Shown here piece after piece: positions 20,141 to 32,528 of a stretch of DNA of 64,000 nt (its first letter is position 1; each line of letters begins with the position of its first letter). Source of the DNA: Gautieria morchelliformis. Taxonomy: Eukaryota > Basidiomycota > Agaricomycetes > Gomphales > Gomphaceae. The stretch is from positions 1-64,000 of the forward strand of contig WHVA01000396.1 in assembly GCA_015179125.1 (NCBI GenBank), given 5' to 3'. Made by a program: the position numbers and the translations under genes. The notes below the pieces were generated by a model. It was not told the DNA's origin. It saw only the letters and a program-made list of their open reading frames with translations, and made no database searches.

Positions 20141-22190
20141 CTCAAGTCATATCATATTCGGGACCATGTTCTGCCCTTGTATACCCGCTATGACTTCAGC
20201 CAATATCGTCAAGCACTACCAGGACGAGAAGCAGAGCACGACTACTTCGAATGAGCTCCATGGAGGATATCTCACGAGCCAGATTCGTGCTCGTTATCTT
20301 CTCTGACTTCAATGACATCTTGTTCTTGAAAATGTAACGAACCAACTGCAGCGAGGTTATATGGGGGAGCTCCGTGACAACTTTGCAGCCTCACCGACCT
20401 TTCACCCAAGTACGAACTTTCAATTTCTTGCTACTTCCAAAAACACTCAAGCAAATTATTCCTTCGTCAACATGGTTCGAATACGAAAGAAACCTATTCT
20501 GCTGTAGCTCGAAAGATAAATATCTCCTCGGGAGACCTTGCCGTTGCCTCTTAAGAGGCTCGTGAATTGCTCCAGAGCGACCCTGCTATGATGAACTTGG
20601 GTCGAGAACTTAAAGCGACAGGGCGGATCATATTTGCAATGTCGAACATTTCCGCACCCGACTGCGAGGTACTGGTATCGAAGCAGATCCTTCCGAATGG
20701 GCACGATGACAGTGCTAAGGCGCACGGACGCAAGCCCAGCGTGCTTTTATCAACATGTTCTCAAGATGATTGGTGTGGCCCCCCACCCGAACGGTATTTG
20801 TCATGACAAATGGGAGAATGTGTTTACTGCCCGGTCATTGGACGGTACTGCATCGTATTCGATAATGCCAGCAAGGTGGCATGACGGTGGAGGAACCTTG
20901 GTGGAGATACCGTCCAGCGTGCAAAATCATTCCTAGCTACCAACAAGAAGCAACTCCTCTCTGTGACCTCTTGTGGTGTTGTTCAGCATGAGGTACCCCT
21001 GTTTCTCCTTCAGGCAATTAGCTCACATGTGGCTGCTGCATCTCCAGTTTGCGCCGTCAAGCACTCAGACAGCTTGTATGTAGGTACAGGGTGGTCTTTG
21101 CACCTCTCTATGCGCCGTAGTGGATGATTCCTCAAGATGCGCCTACGTGAATGCAGGTATCATCAAAGTGTGCATTGCTTACTTCGCTTTAGTTTGCAGT
21201 GTCGATTGTTCTGCAGAGTGGCTCTTTGGCTCGCCTGGTCGTCAGACGGAGTCCTATTACGTCACTGGCTCCCACGATTTCCGAGGCTACCTGTGGCACA
21301 TACCAGATGGACTGGCTAGTTTCATGCGGGAGTTGAGCTATTCAGATTGGGCAGCCGAGAACCCATCAGTATGTAACCGCAAACATCAAACTAGTTAGAA
21401 AGTGCCCCCTTGAGCGCTGTCAGCAGCTTTCGCCAAGTCTGCCATGGGACGACGTCTCGTATGTGTAGAATTGCAGAAGCCTCATTTCATGGTGTGTGGT
21501 ATGCTGTGCTCTAGGTCATTGGAATATGCGCCTAATTTCCTTTCTCCTACCCTACTCCGTCTAAGGGTACACCAAGTCTATCGTAAACACGGTAGGTGAG
21601 CGCAGCATCCACTTTCGTCTGTTAGCTCGGACGCTTGCCGTACAATGTGACATTGTACGGCAAGCGCCCTAGTCAACAGACGTTTGTAACTGTTTCATCC
21701 CTTTGAACCTTATGTTATTACTTCAGGTATCGAGCGGCATGTCATTGTGCATTGCCCCTTCGAGGTTACCCCCGCATGCGGGAAACTGGCAAAGACAGAC
21801 CGTTAGAGCGAGAGAGTCACGGGGAGGCAACTCTTCCCGTCCACGTGAGTACACCTATGGAAACTGAATATTGGGGAAGACCTGCAGCATCCCGCTTGGT
21901 TGGGCAATGTCCGCGACGTCCCCATCGCCCCCGGCCTTGCAGATCAAACGAAGTGGAGGAGGCAGCGACGAGAGTACTATCAGACTTTTCGACGAGTAAG
22001 TTGCCGCCTTCTTCGCCCAGCCTTGAAAGCATCATGTTGTCCGTCAGTATTTTACGTCATGAGGCACATCAGACGTGTTTGTTATAAGGGACTGGGATGA
22101 GGATGATTCTAATTCGGATCGAGATCGGGATTCACGTTCAAGTTCAGACACTGTTCGTTCAGAGGATAACTCGCCGCCACGTGTGTAAAA
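20140..22190 (+). pseudogene. Decayed WD40-repeat protein gene
   Basis: Pieces of a WD40 protein lie in order on the plus strand. They are a propeller-like segment near 20560-20900, then a blade (YYVTGSHDFRGYLWHIP, about 21255-21310), then a C-terminal signature resembling GIERHVIVH (about 21727-21755), then an acidic Ser/Asp-rich tail (DWDEDDSNSDRDRD, about 22090-22160). The order resembles fungal DCAF5/DCAF6-like CUL4-adaptor WD40 proteins. Frames shift often, stops are frequent, and exons cannot be joined into one frame. I class it as a pseudogene; family identity is tentative. Confidence 0.4.
21616..21682. repeat. Long inverted repeat / hairpin
   Basis: The core 21633-21665 is a perfect 15-bp inverted repeat (GCTTGCCGTACAATG) around TGA. 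Outer arms CGTCTGTT/AACAGACG extend the imperfect stem to 67 nt. It may be a small MITE end or a structured relic. Confidence 0.7.
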
Positions 22191-22314
22191 GAATCGACGT
22201 GCAGACTCAAATCAGACACCTGTAATTGCCTATCAATTACAAGGTTTGGTACATTTCCGATGAGATAACAACTGGCAAAGTAGGGTAAGTGAACTGGTTG
22301 TTTCCGCAGATGTC

Positions 22315-23839
22315 CTACCAGGCATCCCAGGGATCACCATATTTGCCAACCATAAGCGATTCCCACTTTCGTGCTCGCTCCAATTTCTTTGATGTGCAAG
22401 CAGCAGGCTTCCAGCCATAGATGCCAGGGTTTAGGAAAGCGGCACGAAGGTTTCGCCGTCGTCGGCGAGGCATCTCCTCGTCCTCGTGAATTGAATAAGA
22501 AAGTTCCTTGGCAGTCGAAGGTATGTGAACGAAAGCTCGGACTCCAGCGCGTGTGGGTGACAGTGAAGTCGGAGAGGACGTATCGGACCTGCCTGTTGAT
22601 GTCATAGGTGTATTATCAAATGCGACGACAGCCGCCGATGGGCTAACTCGAGTGGACGTTGGGGTAACGGGTTCAGACCCTACGGCAGCAGGTATGGGCT
22701 TTTGGAGATCCCAGGCACTCCGACTAAATTGATTCCGCGTAGGTCGGGTAGGCCGGACGACTATAGTCTCGTTTGATGCTGATTCGTTATCACTTTCTTC
22801 TTCATGCATTGCCCCCGGTTTGGCGCATCTCGCTGCCGCCGCATTAACTCTTCGGGCTTTTGGTGTGTGCGTTGACAAATCTTGTCCTAACCCGGATGGG
22901 ACGTAGGTCGGTCGTTTGGGCCGTTTTGAAGGACTTCCGCTTTCCTTGGATTCCACTTCGTCAGGCATTTTCCGCTTCATTCGCTGAACTAGAGCCGAGT
23001 TTGTTGGAGTCGATGGGTCTGACAATTCGCGAGGCTGGAGATTTGCCATGGGAGAGTGATCCTTCACTTTGGTCCTTGACTGCATCTGAGAGCGAGTTTC
23101 CCTCCCAGAAGTAGCAGTTTCGGCCTTCCGAGTTAGATCCTCCACCATAGAGGAACAGTGTTTCTCTAGAACCCTCTGTGAGGCGGACCACTTATATGGG
23201 GACGCCTTTATCATCTGTCGTAAATGGGCATCTGGAATCGTGACCTTTTTTTGGACGCGTTAATCACATGACTTGTGGAACGTAGGAGAAAATTTTACCC
23301 CTAGGACAACCGTGCAGACCCAGTAAAAAATGGCACACTTCATTAGTGGCGACTTTAGATCAATTGGGCTTCCATCCACCAACGACCCGCAACCTCTCAG
23401 CGTTTCTTCCACCTCCAACATCGGAACAAACGCGTCTTCTCTTGCGCCAAACCGTTTTAAAAGTGATTGATACGTGATGCTCAGCTGAGTGAGCCGTGGG
23501 GAAGAGGGGGTTGCTCGTAGAACGCTCTCAACGATCGACAAAGTAGAGTCGAAAGTCTTAGGGTCGACGCAGGCAACTGCACATGCTTGGTCCCTCGTGA
23601 CTTCGCCGTTTCCAAGCCTAATATAAAACCATGAGATGAAGTAGTTGCAAACTGGCCTGAACTAACCTCGTTGATGCGAGAAACGCGCAGATTGCGGATA
23701 GTGCGCTATGTCCTTGGCCAAGAGTCCGTCCCGAACCTTGCTTTGTGAGCAGCGAGGCCTGTCTATGGAGACTCCGTGCTATCTTACGCGTCTCGTCTCC
23801 TGCCTGAAGCCTGACGAATACTTCATCGTAAGGAGTCAT
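22315..23839 (-). CDS. ORC6: Origin recognition complex subunit 6-like protein, 473 aa, three exons
   Basis: Proposed exons (minus strand) are 23839-23667, 23617-23299 and 23244-22315. The introns are 49 and 54 bp (GT-AG), and the sum is 1422 nt, 474 codons with the stop. Residues about 1-190 match the two cyclin-like/TFIIB-like halves of Orc6: RSLHRQASLLTKQGSG, HSALSAICAFLAS and GNGEVTRDQACAVACVDP, then YQSLLKRFGAREDAFVP, EVEETLRGCGSLV and MKCAIFYWVCTVVLG. The C-terminal half is low-complexity with basic patches (KRPKRP, RRRRRNLRAAF), usual for the disordered tail of fungal Orc6. The protein marks replication origins in the nucleus as part of ORC. The frame is open throughout. Only the conserved half supports the name; the tail is not diagnostic. 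Confidence 0.75.
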
Positions 23840-24880
23840 GAGTGAGTGGAACGAGACATGTCACGCGCCGTCACAGTCGCCTATAAGCGCTCCCTTTGTA
23901 TTATTTTAGTATTTACGTAACTAGGAATTACAGACAGCAAAAGTGCACCGTCAATTCATGGGTTCATGAATATAATAAAGTTCCCTCGCTCTCGCTCAAA
24001 CGGTATATCTGGTTTTTCGTGACCAATATTCTTCTCCCAAGGCCATAACGCAGTACCATCTTTTCTTCCTACTAGTACCGACGATACTGTGTTTGGTGCC
24101 CTGCAGTTTGCCAGTTTCTTCTCCGCCAGGTTTCCCTACAAATACTATATACGATCATAAAACGGTATCTTGGTAATCCTTGGTTGAGTACCTAGACGCC
24201 TTTTCGAGTCGCCAGTCTCAATAGTACAAAGGAAACGCAGACGAAGATACACCGCCCTCCTCTATCGCGCGAGAAAGTGATTAGTTCGGGAGAATTCCAA
24301 TCTGGAGGTGGAAACTGCGTTGTCGATGTATACATTGGGCGTGGATCCTTAACCAAGCCCGGTCGGTTTCCGTCAGAACCATTCCCGCGCTTCGAAGGCT
24401 TGCGATATCCTGGAGGTCGTCCTCACTTCTTGGATGGCCCATACGAGTAGGAGGCACGGTTTCAAATGCGTCTAACCCAGGTCAGAAGGTGTTACGGTCT
24501 CGCGCTTAGTACGTTTCACGCTTTTGCCATCACGAGCTTCCAAGTTTCAAGTTGATCTCCTCATAGACAGGAGAAGGCTGTCGGCGACTGTTTGCCAGGA
24601 GGGTTGGCGCTGTTGCTGCGAGAAAGACAGTACTTACATCACCCGCACTGGTAGTAGCCTTCTTTCAATTGAATTGATTTCGTCGAGAGCTAGGCCATGA
24701 CCCGCCTTTTCGTTGAACGGCAAGGACCTCTTTTTGTTCTGCTGCAAATACAGAGACACGCTTAGTTCCTAAACACAGCCTCGCAATCAGAGGTTCAGGT
24801 CTCTTTCAAATCAGTCCATGTATTCTTGGGAATTTGCCCTGCGGACCGTGGCTTCCCGAATGGAAGCGTTTCAAAGGTGC
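23840..24880. other. No confident gene; possible minus-strand gene remnants
   Basis: Minus-strand frames between about 24480 and 24010 are open in pieces (PPPDWNSPELITFSRDRGG; GRKDGTALWPWEKNIGHEKP). Candidate short introns exist, but I could not join them or name a family. The rest shows nothing recognisable. Confidence 0.25.
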
Positions 24881-24884
24881 TTAT

Positions 24885-26886
24885 CACTGTAGAAAACTCC
24901 GACATTAGATTTCGGTACCTTTTACACAAACGGCAATAATCAGTACCTTTGAGCACTGATTTTCAGATACTAAGAAACATGCAGGTATGTGAAAAAAAAA
25001 ACAAAGAAACACGATCGCCCCCTTCACTCCGCCGAGCGCATGTTAGACCATTAGGCGTACAGAGCAATTTACTCTTGTTATCGAACCGAGGCCGCCAAGT
25101 AATTAGCGCCGCCGCCACTATAGCATGAAATAATTGCTCACCAACATCGTGGCGGCCAATGTACCTTGTACGCGCGTCCGAATTTTTCCCCCAAGTAATT
25201 TGAATCTCCGACCCGCTTGAATTCTAACTCGTCTCTTCCCACCATGACCACGGCCAACAGAAAACAAACTATAATGCTTTCCCTCATCCATTTTTTGATC
25301 GTGCCCAGTTATGATGGAGCGTACTAGCAGGAAAATGGGGAGTATGTGCACAATCGTGATGTTATCGCGGGGTTGGGTAAAATCACGGTGGTTTAGAGGG
25401 TGCCTCCTGGTAAGCTACTCTTTCATTGAAAATACCATGCATATACTCAATATATTATTGCTACGTGCCCCTCTGCTGCTCTCGCTCTTGCACTCTGGCT
25501 CTTGCTCTCGCACCATCTCCCCTCGCCTGCTCATTCTCACAATAGACCGCTCCCGCCCTCGCTCTCGCCATATGTCCCCTCGGCTGCCCTCGCTCTTACA
25601 ATAGACCACTTCTGCTCCCACTCATATGGAGGTTGCGAGAGGTGAGTGTGGGGGCTGGGCTGTCGCAAGTATTGGGAACCATGTTGCATGCCTTATATGC
25701 CTACCTTCCTCATCGCTCACATGCTCACATTCCGATCCTTCCAGCATACGCAGTCCTATCAGACCCCCAGGTGCGCCGATGAACATCTCTACTATTCCTT
25801 AACTCAACCTGACCACTGTATTTCTTTTTTTGTACAGAAACGTGGCCTTTATGATCGACATGGGGAGGTACGTGTTGCAATTCACCCTTGTCATTGTTCT
25901 TTGAGCTCCCTTTATTTTACTTCGTCACTTATCATTTTATACTTGCCCGGACGTGAGCTGACAAATATTACCCTTCCCCCTCATCCAGGAAGGCCTGACA
26001 CAACATGAAGGCGGTCAGCACCCCAATCCCTTTGATATGTTTTCGTCCTTCTTCGGTGGCAGCAGACGTGAGTCATTTCATTGTGAATTTATCGTTCTGC
26101 ACGCTCAAAATGATACTTTGCCGTATAATACTCCTCGTACTCATGTGCCATATCATCCATGACACTTGTGATCCTGTGACACTGCAGCCCAACAACAGGA
26201 GGTCTGCCGCGGGCCCATGATGACAAGCGACTTTGAGGTGAACCTCAAGGATATGTACAAGGGTGTCGAGATCGATATAGGTTCCAAACATCGTCTTTGC
26301 GTGATTTCTGCACTGACAATTATGCTTTCGAAGCCCATTCCGATCCTGCCTTTGGCTTTCATCTCCATTTCTCATGATCCTGTGACTCGGTATCCAGTTC
26401 ATGATTAACAAAAAGGTCCTCTGTGACCACTTCCGCGGCTCCGGAGGACTCGCACATCCAGACGTGTTCCACGTGCTCGTTCCGCACATGCAGCACTACA
26501 CGCTCAATGTCCCCGTGGGCATTGCCAAGGGCAGTAAGTTCGTGTTTGAGGGCGAGGGCGACGAGAGCCCGGACTCGGAGGCATTGGGGTTGAGGAGGTG
26601 TGTAGGGCGACGTTGGATGGGTTGGGACATAGCTTTCATTCTGTCTTTCAGTAATAGAAAGCACTGTTATATTGTGTTCTAAAGTACCATTTATAAGTAA
26701 CTTCAGAACTGAAAATCAGTGTTCTAGGGCACTGAAAGCGGACATTCTAGCTACTAGATTTCGGTACCAAGCTTATCGAGAGGAAGCGTCAAAAATCTGC
26801 TCCCTGGATACTTATTATCAGTAACTTGGGCACTGAAAAATTGGTGCATAATGTACTTATATTAAGTGCCCCGAGTTACTGCAGTG
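24885..26886. mobile_element. TIR transposon E2, 2002 bp, TSD TTAT, with captured chaperone gene piece
   Basis: The ends are CACTGTAGAAAACTCCGACA and, on the complement, CACTGCAGTAACTC. TTAT is duplicated at 24881-24884 and 26887-26890. It shares its first 130 bp, a central block (from about 25200, including ATGGAGCGT) and its last 240 bp with E1. It has no transposase. The middle holds DnaJ-type exons and introns absent from E1, making it a Pack-type non-autonomous element. Confidence 0.8.
25745..26590 (+). pseudogene. Captured DnaJ (Scj1/ER Hsp40-type) gene fragment
   Basis: Exon-like pieces occur in chaperone order. The end of the J domain (AYAVLSDPQ, 25745-25770) is followed by KRGLYDRHGE (25838-25867). 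A Gly/Phe linker (HPNPFDMFSSFFGGSR, 25989-26067) and the first substrate-binding segment (SDFEVNLKDMYKGVEIDI, 26188 to about 26272) come next. A zinc-finger start (VLCDHFRGSG, from 26399) then runs directly into QHYTLNVPVGIAKGSKFVFE. GT-AG introns remain between most pieces, but the donor near 26272 seems lost. Most CxxCxGxG zinc-finger repeats are deleted and the protein is cut at both ends. This is an intron-bearing DNA copy, not a retrocopy, and could not encode a working chaperone. Confidence 0.7.
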
Positions 26887-26890
26887 TTAT

Positions 26891-28953
26891 TATGTATGCA
26901 ACAATCTTTCCGGAGACCAATCTAGAGTGGTCGGCGTTTGAAGAATGCAACAGTATCTTCACCACGACTCAGTCCCGCCGGCGCACCCCTCCAAAAGGTG
27001 CCCGGTCATCTGAGTCGAGTGGTGACGTTACATGACGGCTGACTTACTCGGGTCAGCTGGTTATGCTCCTGCTCTCCGCCTCAACATGCACGCGAGGCCT
27101 TTTCGCTGATGTAATTCTTTGTTCACGCAAAGGAAGGTGGCTGATGGTGGCACATGTGGAAGACGTCGCTACTAACCCGTGAGTTAAGATGATTACCACT
27201 AGCGACAAATTCTACATACATGCATAGACCCGTGCCATTCTCCGTATCGAGACAAGTACCTGATGTGAAGAGATGGCTATCGACTCTTTTATAGTCATCT
27301 CCACCAGCCTCAAGCACTGACATTAGATGCCACTCTAGACATTCTTTCCATGTTGCAGTTGTGCTCCGAACGTACAGGTTCAAAGTTATCTTTCCTATTT
27401 ACATTGAACTTTTGTAACTTTCACGTACCAGTAGAAGCTTGAAAGCTTTGACTGATCCATAATGCTTGCATTTTTCTCGCTGGCGTCATCCTGAATCAAG
27501 GTGGATATTACTCTGATCTGCAGCCGTTGTTATCCAAGCCCACAGATCGTCCAGACAGCCCCAACGTTAGTAGTGAAATTGAAGCTCGAAATCCTGCCAG
27601 CGTTGCGTTTGATTTAGATCGAAGCACGACTGAAATAGGCACGCCCATCAGCTTGTCTTATAACACTTGGTGAGACGTCACGGTCCTCGTCAAGTTGCCA
27701 CACAGCCGGCGTGGCTAGGCATCATGCATCAGCGACAACCATCAGGTCTGATTCAGCAGTGTTCAATGAATCCATGCGCTGAGGAGGGCCGGAGTGACTT
27801 CCGGTGCGTCACCAGGGCCGAATTTAAGGCTCACCCAAATAATTTCCTTTTCGAGCGACACCCAAAAATAGCAATTAGCGCCAGGATACTTCGGCGATTC
27901 CCCTTTAGGGCTTCGACGAGATATCTTCTCTCTGAGTCCTTCGGCGTTGTCCACGTGTCTTACTTAATCCCAGCAGCCACGCTCACTACAAATGTGCACG
28001 AAAGGTCAACCTACGGAACTCCAAAGGGCGTCAAACATTTTGAAGACCGTGGAACCACAAAGCTCGCGGCTTTCGTCTCATGGAAGATGTTTCCAGGAAA
28101 GCCCATGCTAGAGAAATACCACTGTTTGCCTTCTCCTCGCAAGGTTTACTGTAGTTCAGTGGTTTGGGCGTTAGCTGTGGTATTTGTGGGCGTTGGTTCG
28201 ATTCTTATACTAGTTTTTTGCTTCGCAGATTTTGATTCATAAAATTTGCCACTGGTTAATTCACTTTTGCATTGATTATATCATGGAGCGGTGAAATTCA
28301 CGAAACACTCATACTATTTGGAATGCACGAACGAGGCTTTAGCGTGCCGACCTGAACCGACCCGGTTCGGGGGGACCCCCCGAGCGCAGCGAGGGAGGGG
28401 AGGGTCGGTGAATGGTCGGTCCTCTTCGTGCGCCTGGCAGACGCGATAAAACCTCAACCCAAGTGAAAGTACCCTTTTTTTCTTATTTTTGTTTTATGTG
28501 TTGTGTGTTATGTGTTATGTTATATATTTTATATTTCATGTTTTGATTCTTACCCCACGCCATGCCCTATGGAAGGACTTAGAGAAAATATCTCGTCGAA
28601 GCCCTAAAGGGGAATCGCCGAAGTATCCTGGTGCTAATTGCTATTTTTGGGTGTCGCTCGAAAAGGAAATCATTTAGGTGGGCTGTACATCCGCAGGGGC
28701 CAGGACATTAGCGCTTAGCCGCCATTGGTTGTAATACGCCGAGCTAACAGAATCTGACGCGGAGGGACCCTGATCAGACGCCTGGGGATTTATTAAAAGG
28801 TACTTATGTCTAACACCTGATCTACCTATCCCTTTCCCGGTCTCACGCTACTTCTAACTGCTACTAACGGTGAGTCGCACGAAGTGATTTTGACTTCGGC
28901 TGTCGCGTCAACCTGACGGTCGATTGCAGGTGCAAGCTCACCACTAATTTTGC
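26891..28953. other. Intergenic; no confident gene
   Basis: The open frame at 27667-28242 is partly made of an inverted repeat and lacks a recognisable domain. A GC-rich palindrome (CGGGGGGACCCCCCG) lies near 28368. The rest shows nothing that can be supported. Confidence 0.4.
27829..28684. repeat. Inverted repeat arms of about 110 bp, 630-bp spacer
   Basis: 27829-27938 is nearly the reverse complement of 28571-28684 (AAATAATTTCCTTTTCGAGC against GCTCGAAAAGGAAATCATTT). The outer end GTGGGCTGTACATCC also occurs at about 16577. It may be the two ends of an unrecognised TIR element or two inverted copies of a short repeat. Confidence 0.7.
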
Positions 28954-30668
28954 ATGCCAATGGACACACCGCAGGCCGATGCTCAGGTCATCACCCGCTT
29001 AGTGGCTTCAAAGTATTACTTGTTGGCCTCTATCGGTATGTACTGCCAGTACTGTGATCCATGCGTCTCGGAGTCTCGAACTATGCTGATCGTTTGTTTC
29101 CAATTCGTTGCTGTAGTCACTCTTTACTTCGATCACGTTCTTACTTTCGGTCAGGAGGTTAAAAGCTTGTGGAGGAGGCCAGCTTCAGTACCTGGGGTCT
29201 TGTTTCTGTTGGTATGCACCCTCATGCGTAATCAAATGACGATCTCTTACTTGGATGTAACGTTAGAACCGGTACTATCCGTTGTTGGTTTACGCGGTTG
29301 TCCTTCTCGGTTCGTGATGTCGCTTCCTCCTGGTCGAGCTGCCTCTGTATTTCTGTAGCTGTCTATGACCCTTTATGGAACGCAAAAGTAAGTAAAAGCA
29401 ATTTCCCGCCAAGAACATGGCTGATTCCTACCTCACCGTGGCAAGACGTTAGTTGGTCCCCGGGAATTGAACGCAGCCTACTGATGTCATGACTATAGAT
29501 GCGAAGCTTTTAAATACTTCCCATTTGCTGCCCCCCTTGTCAGCGAAGCCATACTTGGATGTAAGTCCACATCCCATTGAGCGACCTCGGAGACCATGAC
29601 CTCTCTTCAGTAATCGTGGTTCTACGACTCTTCGCGCTCTATGGTAGAAACTTCATGATTCTGTCACTACTTGTGCCAGCGTACATTACACAGCTTGTTC
29701 TCGGAGGGGTACGTCACTTGTTTTACCTGTCGTTGACTGCCAGGCAATAACTACAGTGGCGCCAGTGGGCTTCTGTTGCAATTGTTCGTGATGCTGGTCT
29801 CCCGCAGGGGTCTGGCTGTATTGTGACCGTCCCGACCGAGCTGTGCGTGAGACGTGTAGGTGGAGGTGACATCAACTAACGCTCCTGTCAACGTATAGTG
29901 TTTACCGTGGGCTTTCTTTACGCATGCACCTTAGATTTTCTGCTGATATGGCACCCTAGGATTTGCTTGGCTCTGGGCAAGCCAAGTTGTCTTCGACACC
30001 ATGGTATTTGGCCTCACAGCATCTCGCATCATATTTCTGCGGAAGTGGGGTCTCAAGATGCCTCTCACAACATTATTCCTCCGAGATGGTTAGTTCGCTG
30101 TCATGTACCTGGGGCCTCACTAACACCCTAGATCAGGGCTTATTTACTTTGCGTAAGATGTTATTCTCTTACATATTTGCATTAGTCATCTATTATAATA
30201 GGGTAATGTTCTCTGCTAAACTGCTGAATTTTCTCTTGTTTTGGGTGCGCAAGCCCTCATTTACCTCGCTCCTGGGTCAAACTCATTTGCCCTACAACTG
30301 TTCCAGAGCACCGTTACTGTAAGTATTCCTCTCAGGCAGCTACTCGCACGCTTAGATATATGTATACAGTCGAATCTCGTGACTCTCAACTGGGCATTTA
30401 ACAACATGTACGTCTGTTCTATGCAGACACGTGGTCCGCGCATTGCTTGACGTGTTTCCGGACACAGCATCACGATAATCATGGTCAACCGTCTTGGTCA
30501 GTCTTGTCATTTATCGTGAAAGGCATTCAGAACAACTTCAATACTGACTTCTTCTCGGACAATGAAGTCCTTAACTTGCGTGAAGAGGGTTCACGGTCCA
30601 CTGTCATCTCGAACAACGAGCCAGACCATTCCCATGCCTTATCTCGCACGAGTGCTTTTGTCGTCTAG
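28954..30668 (+). CDS. DUF6533-type multi-pass membrane protein, about a dozen short introns
   Basis: The start is ATG 28954. Early exons 28954-29035, 29117-29211 and from 29267 join in frame. They give the DUF6533 hallmarks LYFDHVLTFGQEVKSLW, VPGVLFLL|NRYYPLLVYA, then CEAFKYFPFAAPLVSEAILG and VVLRLFALYGRN. Later exons give ASQVVFDTMVFGLTASRI, a segment ending FLRDG/LIYFA, LLNFLLFW and a C-terminal RL|VLNLREEGSRSTVISNN ending at TAA 30668. Six or seven hydrophobic segments are visible. This family is abundant in agaricomycetes and of unknown function. Donor choices for exons 3 and 7-8 (an 8-nt micro-exon is implied) are uncertain, but no definite lesion was found. A remnant of its first exon recurs upstream of the second oxygenase copy. 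Confidence 0.65.
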
Positions 30669-30982
30669 CTCGTCGGAGTGCTTTGTTAACACTCCAACAT
30701 TAACCCTTCAGGAGGAAACCCAATACGAGATAGGCGTCAACTGGAAAGTGAAGACCTAGTTTAGTTAAAATCGAATCAATATAATTCGATTATGAATACG
30801 TTGGTACCGGTAATTGATTTTAGTAGTGACCTTGAGAGTTGTACGGAAAGTGCGATGTAGAAGGTCTACACTGCGTAGCCGGCCATTTCGTTGAGAGAAA
30901 CTTATCAACAGTAATGTACATGCGTTAGGTGTCCACTTGTCTAAATAACACCACTAACCAATGATCGTCGAAAGGGCCTACT

Positions 30983-32528
30983 TCAGAGATAATGCTTCAC
31001 GAGCACGCCAGCAAGAACTTCTTCTTCTGTTCCATCCTGTCTACCCTTCTTGAGTTCACTCTGCCCATAGGCAGCCACACGCGCCTTCCGATATTCACCG
31101 GACGTCGGAGGCACGAATGCATCGCCCTTGAATCGTTCGCTGACACCGACACGCCGCAAGACTGGTGACTCCATTAAAGGACTCAGCCTCACGTTGTCAT
31201 CCGCTATGACAAAGTAGAAGGCACCAAGTCTATTGTATCCACGTTGATCCGGAGGCGGCTGGACAACGCGGTGAATGGTAGCCTTGTAATAACCCCCCGA
31301 GAGAAATTCCAAACAGTCGCCAGCATTGATGACCTGCGAAATGGTGAGCTCGCAATCGTACGAGGAAAGAGTGACATACGAGCGCATTCTCAATGTGTTT
31401 GATCCAACGCCATTTTCCATCAGGGGATTTGATTTGCAATCCCGAGACAGGCTGGCTCCACAAGATGGTAAGGCTTCCGAAATCTGGACGATTATATGAG
31501 CCATGAGAAATAAACGGATGGCTGCATTTCTAACCTGTGTGACCCTTAAGCCACAGATTTTTAGTTTTATTTTCATCCTCCTCTGTGTGTGGATAGCTGG
31601 AGTACAGTAGGGAAGTGGCTACATGCGAAGGGAGAACCGACTCACTATTTCATAAAACGCATCCAGGTATCACCTTCTGCATCGAAACCATGATTATCAA
31701 CAAAGGTGTCTTCAGGGAGCTCCAGACCGAGCGCAACCAGCCTGACAGAGTAGACATAGGTTGAAGTGCCATAGAGGAGAGGAAGAGAAGCAGGCACCTA
31801 AGAATAGGGTGGAGCACATTGAAATGGTTGTGTCGTGCGAATGCTGAAATTTCAGGAAGAAACGGGCGCAGAGCCTCGGGGTGTGCACGCTTCGTAACAT
31901 CACGATGGACTGGAAGACGAGTCACGATTCGGCGTAAAGACATTAACTAGCCATATAAATAAAATATATACCGTTGTAATTTTCGATCTGATCTCTCACA
32001 CCGTTATCGACATGCTGGATAGCCCATGGCATCGGTATTAATCAATGTGAACTTATCCACTATTGCGAGAGGATGCGAACCCAGTAAGAACGAAGTTTGT
32101 AGCCTTGATATGATCCCGTCTGTTTCATTTGGCCGGCGTACTGTTGCTTCTCTGCCTGACTCACTTGCTCGAAGGGAACATCGGCGATATCGAACATTCG
32201 CTTCGTCTATTACATGCATTCAAGTTCTATTTGAACCTCCCAGGGCTAACTCAGACGCACCTGTTCCGGTGTGTAGCCGTGGTTCACGACGTAGAAGAAT
32301 CCAGTGGTAGACAGCGCATCTCGCACTTGGACGGAGAGCTGTGCGCGACCCTCGGGGGTAGCAGCCTTTGAAATGTCAATGATTGCGAGGTCAGCCCATT
32401 CCACTGTGGTATCCGCGTCAGCCTTGAAGCCTGCCTGGAGTAGTATATGGCTATCCTCACTAACATTCGCACTTGGTAGTTGGAGGGGAAATGTAGTAAC
32501 GTGCATTGGGAAGGGTAGTCGCCGGCAT
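30983..32528 (-). CDS. 2-oxoglutarate/Fe(II) dioxygenase (isopenicillin N synthase-like), copy 1, 366 aa
   Basis: Nine exons on the minus strand: 32528-32465, 32403-32261, 32206-32081, 32014-31972, 31909-31798, 31741-31646, 31596-31535, 31483-31380 and 31333-30983. All introns are GT-AG, 46-66 bp, and the sum is 1101 nt, 367 codons with the stop. The N-terminal DIOX_N part has ALSTTGFFYVVNHGYTPEQ. The double-stranded beta-helix has the H-x-D of GHTDFGSLTILWSQP, the distal His in KATIHRVVQPP and the 2-oxoglutarate-binding Arg in NRLGAFYF, so the iron triad is complete. Such fungal enzymes hydroxylate or cyclise small molecules in the cytosol; the substrate is unknown. It has the same order relative to a DUF6533 gene as copy 2. 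Confidence 0.85.

Noticed and set aside
17053-26886. E1 and E2 as two ends of a single 9.8-kb element
   Set aside because: Each has its own pair of complete ends and its own 4-bp duplication (AGAT; TTAT), and the ORC6-like gene lies between.
27667-28242. 191-aa gene
   Set aside because: It is composed largely of an inverted-repeat arm, with no recognisable domain and no splice context.
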